Below are positions 51,100-58,099 of a stretch of 64,000 nt of DNA, piece after piece. The position numbers and the translations under genes are program-made. The notes under the pieces are model-generated. The model made no database searches and had not been told where the DNA came from. It saw nothing but the letters and a program-made list of their open reading frames with translations. The stretch lies in NCBI RefSeq assembly GCF_016925635.1, contig NZ_CP070490.1:2424001-2488000 (forward strand), read 5' to 3'. Source of the DNA: Lysinibacillus fusiformis (GTDB lineage Bacteria; Bacillota; Bacilli; Bacillales_A; Planococcaceae). Positions within the stretch are counted from its first letter, which is position 1, and each line of letters opens with the position of its first letter.

Positions 51100-51674
51100 C
51101 TAACTATCGTGCTGTATTTGTCAGGGAAGTTCTGATGCGTGATAAACAGTTCCTAATGATCACGAGCCTAATCCTCCTGCATCCAGTGAAGAGCTATCTC
51201 TCTGAAGGGGTGAAGTCAGGTAAAGTCGTACTTAGGTGAAATTCCTGGGGCGGGGCTCTTTAAAAAATGACTATGGCTAGGAAGACGAATCCATGTAGGC
51301 TGTATGTGACAAGTGCATGTGTGAAATTGCTAGGAGCTCGCATGTATTTCGATGATCTGCAATGATCATCTGAGCATTCGAACAATTAGGAGCTGTTAAA
51401 CGGATGATGTGCATACTGTATAGTGGGAGCCTAAGGTCATTAAAAGAAGGGAACAACACGATGGAACGTTTGAAGTCTAGTAGGTGGAGGTTAGATAGAA
51501 CCAGTGATACCTAGTAGATGGCAGCGGGTTCATAGTAGTGTGGATTGCTAGCCGTTTGGACTTGATTGGTAACAGTCGAGAAGGGTAAAACTAGCAGGAG
51601 CGAAGGAACCCAGTCAGTGAATAGATTCAATACTTATCTCCCAATTAGTATTAAACCGAAATAAAATATGTATA

Positions 51675-51737
51675 GAACGGTCATGTGAAATGATTACAAG
51701 TAATTGTAAAAAGTTTTTCATGACTGTTCTTTTTTTA
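51675..51737 (+). terminator. Terminator-like hairpin within intron domain IV
   Basis: GAACGGTCATG-TGAAA pairs with TTTTCATGAC-TGTTC and is followed by eight T residues. It occupies most of the domain IV loop. Confidence 0.65.
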
Positions 51738-51808
51738 ACCTAATTTTACCTTTGGTTAGTATAGTTGAAGTGGGAGATAAATATTGAAGGGAGTGTTTCA
51801 TTGACGGA

Positions 51809-51842
51809 TCGCCGTGTGCGATGAAAGTCGCCTGCATGGTGA
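51809..51842 (+). ncRNA. Group II intron domain V
   Basis: A 34-nt hairpin: a 9-bp lower stem, a two-nucleotide bulge (CT), then GCGAT-GAAA-GTCGC with a GNRA loop. It matches the bacterial domain V pattern (GCCG-GUGCGAUGAAAGUCGC), with the catalytic triad CGC rather than AGC. This is the most conserved part of any group II intron and the strongest evidence for one here. Confidence 0.87.
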
Positions 51843-51888
51843 AGGCTCGTTATAAAACCGAGATATAGAGAAGGTATAAGACGAGAAT

Positions 51889-52302
51889 AGTGGATTATTA
51901 GCTCCGACGAATGTACAAGGTATATCCCAGGACACAGTTCAAAATGATTGGGGCGGTGTGCAAAATACAATTTCTTGGACTGACAGTCAATCAAGTGGGA
52001 CTATTACGTATACAATTAAACGTAATACTGTAAATTCTCTTGCTGGAGCAACTATTTTGCAATCAAATATCCCTTCAGGGACACAGCAATATGTTGATGT
52101 GGCTACAAATGCTTCATATAGTAGTACAAAAACATATTATTATTTTTTAGAAGCAACGAATGGTACGGAAACTGTTGTTACAGCTAGTTATGAATTAATA
52201 ACGGTTAAGGATGTAAAAATAGTTTCAAATCTAAACTATCAAAATACTAAATTCGCAAATGTTGTATTTAACCCAACAACAGGTTCTTTTGAGCGTATAT
52301 AA
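51889..52302 (+). pseudogene. Orphan 3' exon/gene fragment of an Ig/FnIII-like surface protein
   Basis: Frame open from the intron's 3' end (upstream in-frame TAA at 51877 lies in domain VI) to TAA at 52300. The first residues SGLLAPTNVQGISQDTVQNDWGG lead into NTISWTDSQSSGTITYTIKRN, a fibronectin III-like strand pattern, and the C-terminus NTKFANVVFNPTTGSFERI looks like a natural end. There is no start codon with a ribosome binding site; GTG at 51958 has none. It is best read as the 3' exon of an interrupted or rearranged gene, with no 5' exon visible directly upstream. Confidence 0.65.
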
Positions 52303-52310
52303 AAATTTTA

Positions 52311-52343
52311 AAGAAGCCTACTGGTTAAGTAGGTTTCTTTTTT
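52311..52343 (+). terminator. Terminator after the orphan fragment
   Basis: AAGAAGCCTACT pairs with AGTAGGTTTCTT (one G-T), followed by a T-run; the ribosome binding site of the next gene follows immediately. Confidence 0.88.
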
Positions 52344-52356
52344 AGAGGTGAAGGCA

Positions 52357-53211
52357 TTGGAAATCGTGAAGCTTAGTGTAGAAAATTATTTACTATTTAG
52401 TCCTTATTTGAATCCTAACCATTTTCAACGATTCGAAGATGGTGATGATCTATTTTGGGGATTCGGTTTAGTAGAGGGGCATGTACCATATGGTGTACTA
52501 TTAGCTGAGTTATCTAGTACAAATAGTGTCTCCATTACACATTTTGAAGTAGCTCAGGACGCGCAAAGTACAACTTATTTAGAGCGTTTATTAGATCATA
52601 CAGAAAGACAGATTAATCAAAATGATTTAGTTATTACAAATATGACGGTAAACTCCCCAATTGAAAGTTCATCTGTAGAAGAATTATTCAGAAAAAAGGG
52701 GTGGAGTCAAGAAAGCCAAGTCATTAATCAATATATAGTTGATTTTAAACTGATGCAACGTAGTGAATGGGTGTGGAGTTTGAAAAAGCCTGAAAACATC
52801 GCTATTCAAACATGGGATGATGAGGTTGAGCAGGCATTTAAAAGGGCGGTACATATTGAAGAGAAGTTTGATGACTTTGTCTTGCCGTTAGTCAGTAATT
52901 TAGGGGTAATTGACGATCAGTACAGTTTTGTTTTAACTGTGGATGGGGAGATTATGGGGTGGTGTTTTTGTGAAAGAGTCGCAAAGAATATGTTGCTTTC
53001 ACCAATGAGTTATGTGAAACGAACACCCGCTACAAGACTTGGAGCCATGCTTTTATATTCAGAACTAGTAAAAAAGGCATTAGAAACAGATATGTATGTG
53101 ACGTTTTTTGCGAATGTAGATAATCTATATATGCAAAATATTATAAATAGAAGATTCAAGGAATGTATTATTCAGAAAAAACCAATCATGCATTTGTTTA
53201 AAAGTAAGTAG
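52357..53211 (+). CDS. GNAT-like acetyltransferase, probable
   Basis: A 284-residue cytosolic protein. The C-terminal half has a GNAT-like layout: a central strand pair (SFVLTVDGEIMGWCFCERV), a segment like the acetyl-CoA loop and following helix (RTPATRLGAMLLYSELVKKALE), then TFFANVDNLYMQNIINRRFKECI, equivalent to the 'N..a..lY...GF' ending. The N-terminal half (GFGLVEGHVPYGVLLAEL) may be a second, degenerate GNAT fold. The substrate is unknown. The TTG at 52357 is five bases after AGAGGTGA; a GTG at 52348 is inside that site. Confidence 0.55.
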   Translation: MEIVKLSVENYLLFSPYLNPNHFQRFEDGDDLFWGFGLVEGHVPYGVLLAELSSTNSVSITHFEVAQDAQSTTYLERLLDHTERQINQNDLVITNMTVNSPIESSSVEELFRKKGWSQESQVINQYIVDFKLMQRSEWVWSLKKPENIAIQTWDDEVEQAFKRAVHIEEKFDDFVLPLVSNLGVIDDQYSFVLTVDGEIMGWCFCERVAKNMLLSPMSYVKRTPATRLGAMLLYSELVKKALETDMYVTFFANVDNLYMQNIINRRFKECIIQKKPIMHLFKSK

Positions 53212-53241
53212 TTGTCCTCTTCAAAAACTAAAATTCTAGTT

Positions 53242-53277
53242 GAATCACTTTATTTTTCATAGGGTGATTCTTTTTTT
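53242..53277 (+). terminator. Terminator after the GNAT-like gene
   Basis: GAATCAC (53242-53248) and GTGATTC (53264-53270) followed by seven T residues. Confidence 0.85.
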
Positions 53278-53446
53278 ATACGACTATATGTAATTATGTT
53301 GACCAAGATGGAAAGAAAATAACCGTGGGAAATTGGTAGGAATTAAAAAAGCGCATGACAAATAAGCCAACTAAATCAAGCTTTGGCAATAAAACCGCTT
53401 TAAGTGAAAAGATAGACATATATTATATTAGTAGTAAGTACTAAAT

Positions 53447-53482
53447 AAGCCTTTCATTCCGTCATGGAGTGAAGGGCTTTTT
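53447..53482 (+). terminator. Terminator just before the radC-like gene
   Basis: AAGCCTTTCATTCC pairs with GGAGTGAAGGGCTT with two non-canonical pairs, then TTTTT. It may end transcription entering the accessory region. Confidence 0.75.
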
Positions 53483-53504
53483 CTAGTTCAAGGAGGAGAT
53501 TCAC

Positions 53505-53969
53505 ATGGCAGAAAAACAAAAGAAAGTACCAGCTAAACGTATCCAGTTAGTAGATGTAGTATTAGAGCGCAAAGGTTCACAACTATTTGAAGGGCGACGT
53601 GTTCGTTCACCAGAAGATGCCGCAAACATCATTCGTGATTTCATCGGAGATAGCGATCGTGAGAAATTCGTAGTGTTGTGTCTATCAACAAAAAATGAGC
53701 CAACAGCTTTACAGGTTGTCCATACCGGTTCCATTAATGCTTCAATTGTTCATCCAAGGGATGTACTAAAGGTAGCAGTCATTTCAAATAGTGCCAGTAT
53801 TTTAGTGGCGCACAATCATCCAAGTAATGATACAACCCCTTCACCTGAAGATATTGAAGTAACGAAAAGACTTGTGGAGGCTGGTCAGATTTTGGGCATT
53901 GATGTCATCGATCATCTTATTCTAGCATCAAATTCATTCCGTTCACTCAAAGAATCAGGTTACATGTAA
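53505..53969 (+). CDS. RadC-family JAB/MPN-domain protein
   Basis: A 154-residue protein consisting only of the RadC JAB domain. The metalloprotease-like motif is complete: Glu in DREKFVVLCL, then HNHPSNDTTPSPED with the two His and Asp. It lacks the N-terminal HhH region of chromosomal RadC and begins with a Lys-rich tail (AEKQKKVPAKR). Short RadC paralogues of this kind are frequent on plasmids, prophages and integrative elements. A CAAGGAGGAGA site precedes the ATG. First gene of the accessory block. Confidence 0.88.
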   Translation: MAEKQKKVPAKRIQLVDVVLERKGSQLFEGRRVRSPEDAANIIRDFIGDSDREKFVVLCLSTKNEPTALQVVHTGSINASIVHPRDVLKVAVISNSASILVAHNHPSNDTTPSPEDIEVTKRLVEAGQILGIDVIDHLILASNSFRSLKESGYM

Positions 53970-54051
53970 TTCGAGAAGTATTCAAAAAACTCGTACACCG
54001 AGCAGAAACAGCTGCAAAATGAATATGTGAAGGAAAGGGAAGGTGGTTTAC

Positions 54052-54339
54052 ATGGCAGCCGAAAAACGTCTTTTAGAGGTTTTATCACAGAAGTTAGGAA
54101 AGGAAATACCCATCAGTGAAATTGGCTACGAAAGCATTGAGTTCATGAAAGAGGAAGTGGATGAGCAGTTAGTTCCTGAGCATGTCCTTGATCAATTAGC
54201 TGAACCTATCATTGGTGATAGTGCAAATTATACTGATGATAAAGGAGATTACTATACTTTGATTTCAATTGAAACAGGTAACGGAGAAACGTATGAAGTA
54301 TGGTTAATCAATGACAAAGTTGTCTCTAATTTTACATGA
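54052..54339 (+). CDS. Small acidic protein of unknown function
   Basis: A 95-residue acidic soluble protein (AEKRLLEVLSQKLGKEIPISEIGYESIEF; DSANYTDDKGDYYTLISIETGNGETYEVW). No family is recognised. GGAAGGTGG lies before the ATG at 54052. It follows the radC-like gene by 82 nt and may be co-transcribed. Confidence 0.65.
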   Translation: MAAEKRLLEVLSQKLGKEIPISEIGYESIEFMKEEVDEQLVPEHVLDQLAEPIIGDSANYTDDKGDYYTLISIETGNGETYEVWLINDKVVSNFT

Positions 54340-54362
54340 GAAAAATAATCTGAATCGATTTT

Positions 54363-54396
54363 ATCTCGCGACAATTCTAAGTTAAATCTCGCGACA
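54363..54396 (+). repeat. 11-bp direct repeats upstream of the small peptide gene
   Basis: ATCTCGCGACA occurs at 54363-54373 and 54386-54396 with starts 23 bp apart. The shorter CGACA core recurs at 54436-54440 and 54477-54481, and GCATGC is found twice nearby. The layout recalls recombinase or regulator sites, about 450 bp before the first tyrosine recombinase gene. Confidence 0.5.
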
Positions 54397-54549
54397 TAAG
54401 TAAAGGCGGATGGCAGAGAAAACGGTAAGTGCATGCGACACATAGCATGCGCTCATATTGTGTGCAGAAAAACTGACGACATTATTATATAACTGTCGTG
54501 AGTGGCCTCAGTAGGTAATGATTTTCACATGAGAGGAGGTGAGAATCCA

Positions 54550-54654
54550 ATGTGGGGTGAATTATTGACAATTGTGATTATAGCTGTTGTTACAGCGGTT
54601 GTGGATTACGTGGTGAATCAAAAAGAATCTATTATCCGTTATGCTAGTTACTAA
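54550..54654 (+). CDS. 34-residue membrane peptide
   Basis: A very short ORF with an excellent ribosome binding site (GAGAGGAGGTGAG, eight bases before ATG). It encodes MWGELLTIVIIAVVTAVVDYV, then a polar tail NQKESIIRYASY. One hydrophobic helix spans nearly the whole N-terminal half. Size and shape fit a small membrane peptide or type I toxin, but no antitoxin RNA was identified. A hairpin (ACGACA...TGTCGT, 54476-54499) lies upstream. Confidence 0.5.
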   Translation: MWGELLTIVIIAVVTAVVDYVVNQKESIIRYASY

Positions 54655-54828
54655 TTTGAAGGGAGTAAGTGATTCGGAAAACTTGCAGGGGGAGGGAAAA
54701 AGTGAACGAAACTTCTTCCCTCTTTTTTTGATTTCTAGAAGGAGTCAATGTTCTGTGCATCTTGAGTTATTAGGTGTAAGCAAATTAAACAAATATAGTT
54801 TTTCATTGTGACAGAAAGGATGAAACAC

Positions 54829-55710
54829 ATGGAATTTAAAATTAACATAGTAGAACGTTTTACTGAATGGTTGACACATGAGGGAAAAGCAAGTGCAACC
54901 ATTGCTAGTTACATTAATGATGTAAAGCAGTTCAATCAATACTTAGCAGTAAAAGATGTTGATCCAGAAGTGTTACTCACACGCTTCCTGTTCACAAATT
55001 ACATGAAGCAACTAGAGACAGAAGGAATGGCAGTGTCGACTATCAACAAAAAGGTCAATTCATTAAAGGTGTACAATGACTGGCTTTATCATGAAAAAAT
55101 GGTCGAGGATGTGTTCATTAGCATTAAAAAAGACAAAGTGAAAATTGCTACTGGTAGTGAAGCAGAGGTCAGTGTACTTACAGATACACAGGTAGAACAG
55201 TTTCTGTTTCATTTAGAGAAGGAGAGTCAACGTAATAAGTTAATTGGCTACCTTTTATTGTATACAGGCCTTCGAGTAAGTGAATTAGTAAATATTCAGC
55301 TAACAGATGTAGATCAACTAACTGCACAGCTGACAGTGAGGGGCAAAGGGGGCAAGCTGCGGGAAGTGCCGTTGCGAAAGGATGTGCTTGAAGCGCTGCA
55401 ACAGTACCAAAAAGGGGAGCGAGCCAGCAGCAAACACAGTCAAAGTCTCTACTTGCTCGTCAGCCAGCGAGCAGAGAGGATGCACAGAGACGCAGCGAGA
55501 CGATGGCTTGAACAAACGGGAGTCAAGCTAGGCTTTCACATGCATCCGCACATGATTAGACATACGTTTGCGACACGACTGTTACACAGAGGCAATGTGT
55601 CAATTACAACAGTGTCAAAGCTTTGCGGGCATGCATCGTTAAATATGACAATGCGTTTTTATATCAATACGTCAAAAGAAGAAAAGCAATCAGCGGTTGA
55701 TAAACTGTAA
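54829..55710 (+). CDS. Tyrosine recombinase (XerC/XerD-like), first copy
   Basis: A 293-residue integrase-family recombinase. The SAM-like N-terminal core-binding domain (SATIASYINDVKQFNQYLA) is followed by the catalytic domain, with R149 (YTGLRVSEL), K173 (RGKGGK), H241-x-x-R244 (HPHMIRHTFATR), H268 (LCGHASLNM) and the nucleophile Y278 (RFYIN). All residues are present, so it should be active. The ATG at 54829 lies eight bases after AAAGGA. The region after residue ~195 is richer in G/C than its neighbours (GERASSKHSQSLYLLVSQRAERMHRDAARRWLEQ), which may mark recombination. Confidence 0.92.
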   Translation: MEFKINIVERFTEWLTHEGKASATIASYINDVKQFNQYLAVKDVDPEVLLTRFLFTNYMKQLETEGMAVSTINKKVNSLKVYNDWLYHEKMVEDVFISIKKDKVKIATGSEAEVSVLTDTQVEQFLFHLEKESQRNKLIGYLLLYTGLRVSELVNIQLTDVDQLTAQLTVRGKGGKLREVPLRKDVLEALQQYQKGERASSKHSQSLYLLVSQRAERMHRDAARRWLEQTGVKLGFHMHPHMIRHTFATRLLHRGNVSITTVSKLCGHASLNMTMRFYINTSKEEKQSAVDKL

Positions 55711-55714
55711 ATAG

Positions 55715-55751
55715 AATAACGGCTAGCAGAGAAGCTAACCGTTATTTTTTT
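55715..55751. terminator. Bidirectional terminator between the recombinase and the RHH gene
   Basis: AATAACGGCTAGC pairs with GCTAACCGTTATT (one mismatch), followed by seven T residues. Confidence 0.88.
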
Positions 55752-56172
55752 GATGTTGTGCAATGAGTTCATCTAAAAAAGCAGAGACGTTGGCAATCTG
55801 ACCAGTAGCTTGTAATTGCTTTACATAATCCATCTGTTCTTTCTGTAAATGTGCGGTGAATTTGATGCGATTTGCCTTGTAGGTGTCAGTAACTTCTTTT
55901 TTTGGTCGACCTCTTTTATCTGTGTACCCAGCATTTTTGAGTCGACCTAAAATAGCAGTAAGCTGTTGTTCTTGGTGACGAATCCTAACTTCTAATTGTT
56001 TTTGAAGTTTTGGATTACTGGATGCTTGCAGTTGTTGCTTAAAGTCTTGAAGATTTTGTTTTACATCTTTCAGTGTTTGCAATTGTTGTTGGATATACTG
56101 TTCATTTTTTTGAGCCGCCTGTACTTTCAATATTGCTACATTCTCCTTTGAAAAAATAACTTTTCCCATCAT
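55735..56172 (-). CDS. Ribbon-helix-helix-like DNA-binding protein with coiled coil
   Basis: A 145-residue basic protein. A Gln/Lys-rich coiled coil (residues ~15-75) is followed by a short KRGRPKK patch like an AT-hook. The C-terminal RHH-like segment (NRIKFTAHLQKEQMDYVKQLQATGQIANVSAFLDELIAQH) has the strand-helix-helix pattern of small plasmid regulators. The ATG at 56172 has GGAG seven bases upstream. An 18-bp perfect palindrome lies 40 bp before the start and may be its own operator. It may act in copy control or partition; this is inference. Confidence 0.65.
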   Translation of the reverse strand: MMGKVIFSKENVAILKVQAAQKNEQYIQQQLQTLKDVKQNLQDFKQQLQASSNPKLQKQLEVRIRHQEQQLTAILGRLKNAGYTDKRGRPKKEVTDTYKANRIKFTAHLQKEQMDYVKQLQATGQIANVSAFLDELIAQHQKNNG

Positions 56173-56211
56173 TTATCACTCCATTAAATTAGAATAATAA
56201 GTTGTTAGAAT

Positions 56212-56229
56212 ATTTTGGTCGACCAAAAT
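56212..56229. promoter_or_regulatory. 18-bp perfect palindrome upstream of the RHH gene
   Basis: ATTTTGGTC-GACCAAAAT. It sits in the 57-nt gap between the ArgR-like gene and the RHH gene (both minus strand). The core GGTCGACC recurs inside the RHH gene at about 55911-55918. Confidence 0.6.
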
Positions 56230-56760
56230 TTAAACAAAATGACCATCCAAGATTTGATTTAATTCTGCTGTAATATTGACTTGATCTCTTTCAGAGAAGG
56301 TTAGTAGTATCTTTCCTGAATGATTTGCAAATGCAACGAAAGGATCATACCTATTTTCAAATAGCTGTTCTAGTAATACTGCTACTGCAACAGCAATTTG
56401 TGGTTCAGTATAAAAGATTTCAAAAGTTAAATTCAGTTTTTCTTGAGCTTCCTTCGTATTTACCTTCCCATCATCCAATCCATTATGAAAGTAATTGCTC
56501 TCAATTCCTGTACTTGATAATAAATTGTAGATTTGAATTTGTAGGTCTCGTTGTTTAGATTCTTGTGAGAGTTCAAGTGTCATTTTTTCTTTATTGCGAT
56601 GAATCTTCAATTCTTTTAAATCTTTTGAAATAATCGAACGGTCGACTTCAATACTATATTCTTCTGCTAATATTTGGCGAATACCATCTTGTGTTAATCT
56701 ATCATAGGTTTTCAAGATTTCTTTAATTTTTCTATGACGTATTTGTTTGTTTTCTTTCAT
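56230..56760 (-). CDS. ArgR-like winged-helix regulator
   Basis: A 176-residue protein. The N-terminal part RHRKIKEILKTYDRLTQDGIRQILAEEYSIEVDRSIISKDLKELKI resembles the winged helix-turn-helix of arginine repressors (helix, then '..S.DLKEL'). The C-terminal ~70 residues (FEIFYTEPQIAVAVAVLLEQLFENRYDPFVAFANHSGKILLTFS) could be a ferredoxin-like oligomerisation fold as in ArgR, but the arginine-binding motif is not seen. The ATG at 56760 follows AGGAGGG. It probably controls the divergent accessory genes. Confidence 0.6.
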   Translation of the reverse strand: MKENKQIRHRKIKEILKTYDRLTQDGIRQILAEEYSIEVDRSIISKDLKELKIHRNKEKMTLELSQESKQRDLQIQIYNLLSSTGIESNYFHNGLDDGKVNTKEAQEKLNLTFEIFYTEPQIAVAVAVLLEQLFENRYDPFVAFANHSGKILLTFSERDQVNITAELNQILDGHFV

Positions 56761-56921
56761 TATTCCCTCCTGGAATTCGGAATTCACATTTTAGACACAA
56801 TTTCCAGCGATGTGCAGCCAATAATTGTTTGTACGTTGATTCTATAAGGTTTTACCCAGATTGTAATTTGATAAAAGAATCAATAAGGATATCCTGTCAC
56901 ATAAAACCAAACATTGCAATT

Positions 56922-57022
56922 ATCTTTGCACAATTCCTAAAATGTTGCACAAATTACTGTGTGTTTTATTGTTTGTTTGTTGATTTGAAGATGTTTTAAT
57001 GTTGATTGTAATGTGCAAAGAT
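56922..57022. promoter_or_regulatory. Inverted and direct repeats in the divergent intergenic region
   Basis: ATCTTTGCACA (56922-56932) and its exact complement TGTGCAAAGAT (57012-57022), with a further TTGCACAA copy at about 56945. They lie between the divergent ArgR-like gene and the 57088 gene, where an operator or origin-type iteron would be expected. The rest of the 327-nt gap has no supported gene. Confidence 0.5.
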
Positions 57023-57087
57023 TGTAAATTGAAGAAGCGGAAACGAGATAGATTGTTTCGGTAACAAAACACAAGGAGGTATTCAAA

Positions 57088-57525
57088 ATGCAAACTGATA
57101 CACATTGTAAAGTACTAGCAGAAGTTAAGAAGAAAGTTTATCCGTGGTACGATCTCGTCTTAAAAATGCACTCATCGATTCACGAAGTTGCGCCAAGCAC
57201 AAATGAGGATAGTGTGATGTTATTTTCAACTCTTAAAGTAGAAGGTAAATCAAATTGGCATGGTGACTTAGATCATCTAAATGAAAAACTCTTACCGTTT
57301 ATAAGTATAACGTTTCCGCAATTCTCCATTCAAACGCTAACGTCAGAGAATGACAACTTCGAAGCTACTTACGAGGCTCAAGCAATGACTCCATATAAGT
57401 ATATAGGAGATTTATTTCATCAAGAACTAGCTTGTAAAGATGAAGCAATCAATGATTTTATTCAGGAGCATAATCTAGCGGATATAAAGTTAACGGTCTA
57501 CATCGGTGCATGTATCTATGAATAA
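57088..57525 (+). CDS. Unknown accessory protein
   Basis: A 145-residue soluble protein that I do not recognise (KVYPWYDLVLKMHSSIHEVAPS; WHGDLDHLNEKLLPFISITFPQF; KLTVYIGACIYE). No signal peptide or membrane segment. ACAAGGAGGT precedes the ATG. It heads the plus-strand accessory run 57.1-62.3 kb, opposite the ArgR-like regulator. Confidence 0.7.
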   Translation: MQTDTHCKVLAEVKKKVYPWYDLVLKMHSSIHEVAPSTNEDSVMLFSTLKVEGKSNWHGDLDHLNEKLLPFISITFPQFSIQTLTSENDNFEATYEAQAMTPYKYIGDLFHQELACKDEAINDFIQEHNLADIKLTVYIGACIYE

Positions 57526-57599
57526 GTGAATTAGATAGTAGGTTCTAGCCTCAAAATGATTAAAAAATACTGAATTTTCAAATAAAAGGAGTGTTAAGT

Positions 57600-58004
57600 A
57601 TGGAACAAGTACAACGTAAACAAATCAAAGCGAAGGTAGGTAAATTACGCTTACCAGAAGGAAAACACACAATGAGCATTCGTGATTTTAAAGACATTCA
57701 ACAAGAGTTGAGTAAATTCGGTAATCAATGTCAAACAACAGAAGTTTTGTTAACAGGTAAAGTTTTCGATAAAGAAATGGAAGTATGGCAAAAATTATGG
57801 CTTCATAGTGATCCAGGTTCTTTATTCCAACAACTCATCTGGGCAACAGGTATTGAACCAGATGAAGAAGGCGACATTGATTTAACTGATGCCTTGGATA
57901 AAACGATACAAGTAATCGTAGAAAGGCAGGGACAATTTGTGAATGTTACAAAGTTTTTACCAACCAATCGTCAATCATCTTCATCCAAATTATTCAATAT
58001 GTAA
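57600..58004 (+). CDS. Small protein resembling phage DUF669-type proteins
   Basis: A 134-residue protein. The segment VLLTGKVFDKEMEVWQKLWLHSDPGSLFQQLIWATGIEP and the following DLTDALDKTIQVIVERQGQFVNVTKFLP follow the general pattern of phage DUF669/ssDNA-annealing accessory proteins (weight-bearing 'L..G', 'a.G', 'v.v....g....v..f.P'). The match is loose. The ATG at 57600 is eight bases after AAAAGGAG. Confidence 0.55.
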   Translation: MEQVQRKQIKAKVGKLRLPEGKHTMSIRDFKDIQQELSKFGNQCQTTEVLLTGKVFDKEMEVWQKLWLHSDPGSLFQQLIWATGIEPDEEGDIDLTDALDKTIQVIVERQGQFVNVTKFLPTNRQSSSSKLFNM

Positions 58005-58099
58005 GTAGTTAACGGTCAAAAAAATACTAAACAAAGCCACATGGAAAGGGATGTAATAGTTACTTAGTTCCCTTTCCCATTATGAGGAGGAAATCAATC

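Larger units (their letters stand above)
51109..51888 (+). mobile_element. Group II intron without reverse-transcriptase ORF (ends approximate)
   Basis: About 780 nt of highly structured, non-coding RNA-like sequence that ends in a canonical domain V (51809-51842) and a domain VI stem (CTCGT 51846-51850 with ACGAG 51881-51885, unpaired A near 51878). Domain IV is a 17-bp, single-mismatch stem (51626-51642 with 51772-51788) enclosing only ~130 nt, where an ORF-bearing intron would carry its RT gene. GTGCTG at 51109 is the nearest match to the 5' GUGYG end, with one mismatch. Domains I-III are inferred from dense pairing (e.g. GCATTCG-AACA/TGTT-CGGATG around 51375). The 3' end is placed at ~51888. 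Confidence 0.75.

Noticed and set aside
51225..51260. FMN-riboswitch-like string (GGTGAAATTCCT...GGGGCGG)
   Set aside because: Only a short local resemblance; the other conserved parts of that riboswitch are missing and the region is better explained as intron domain I.
52357..53211. Reading this gene as part of the S-layer export or modification pathway
   Set aside because: Only adjacency supports it; the GNAT-like fold gives no substrate and it has its own terminator-bounded unit.
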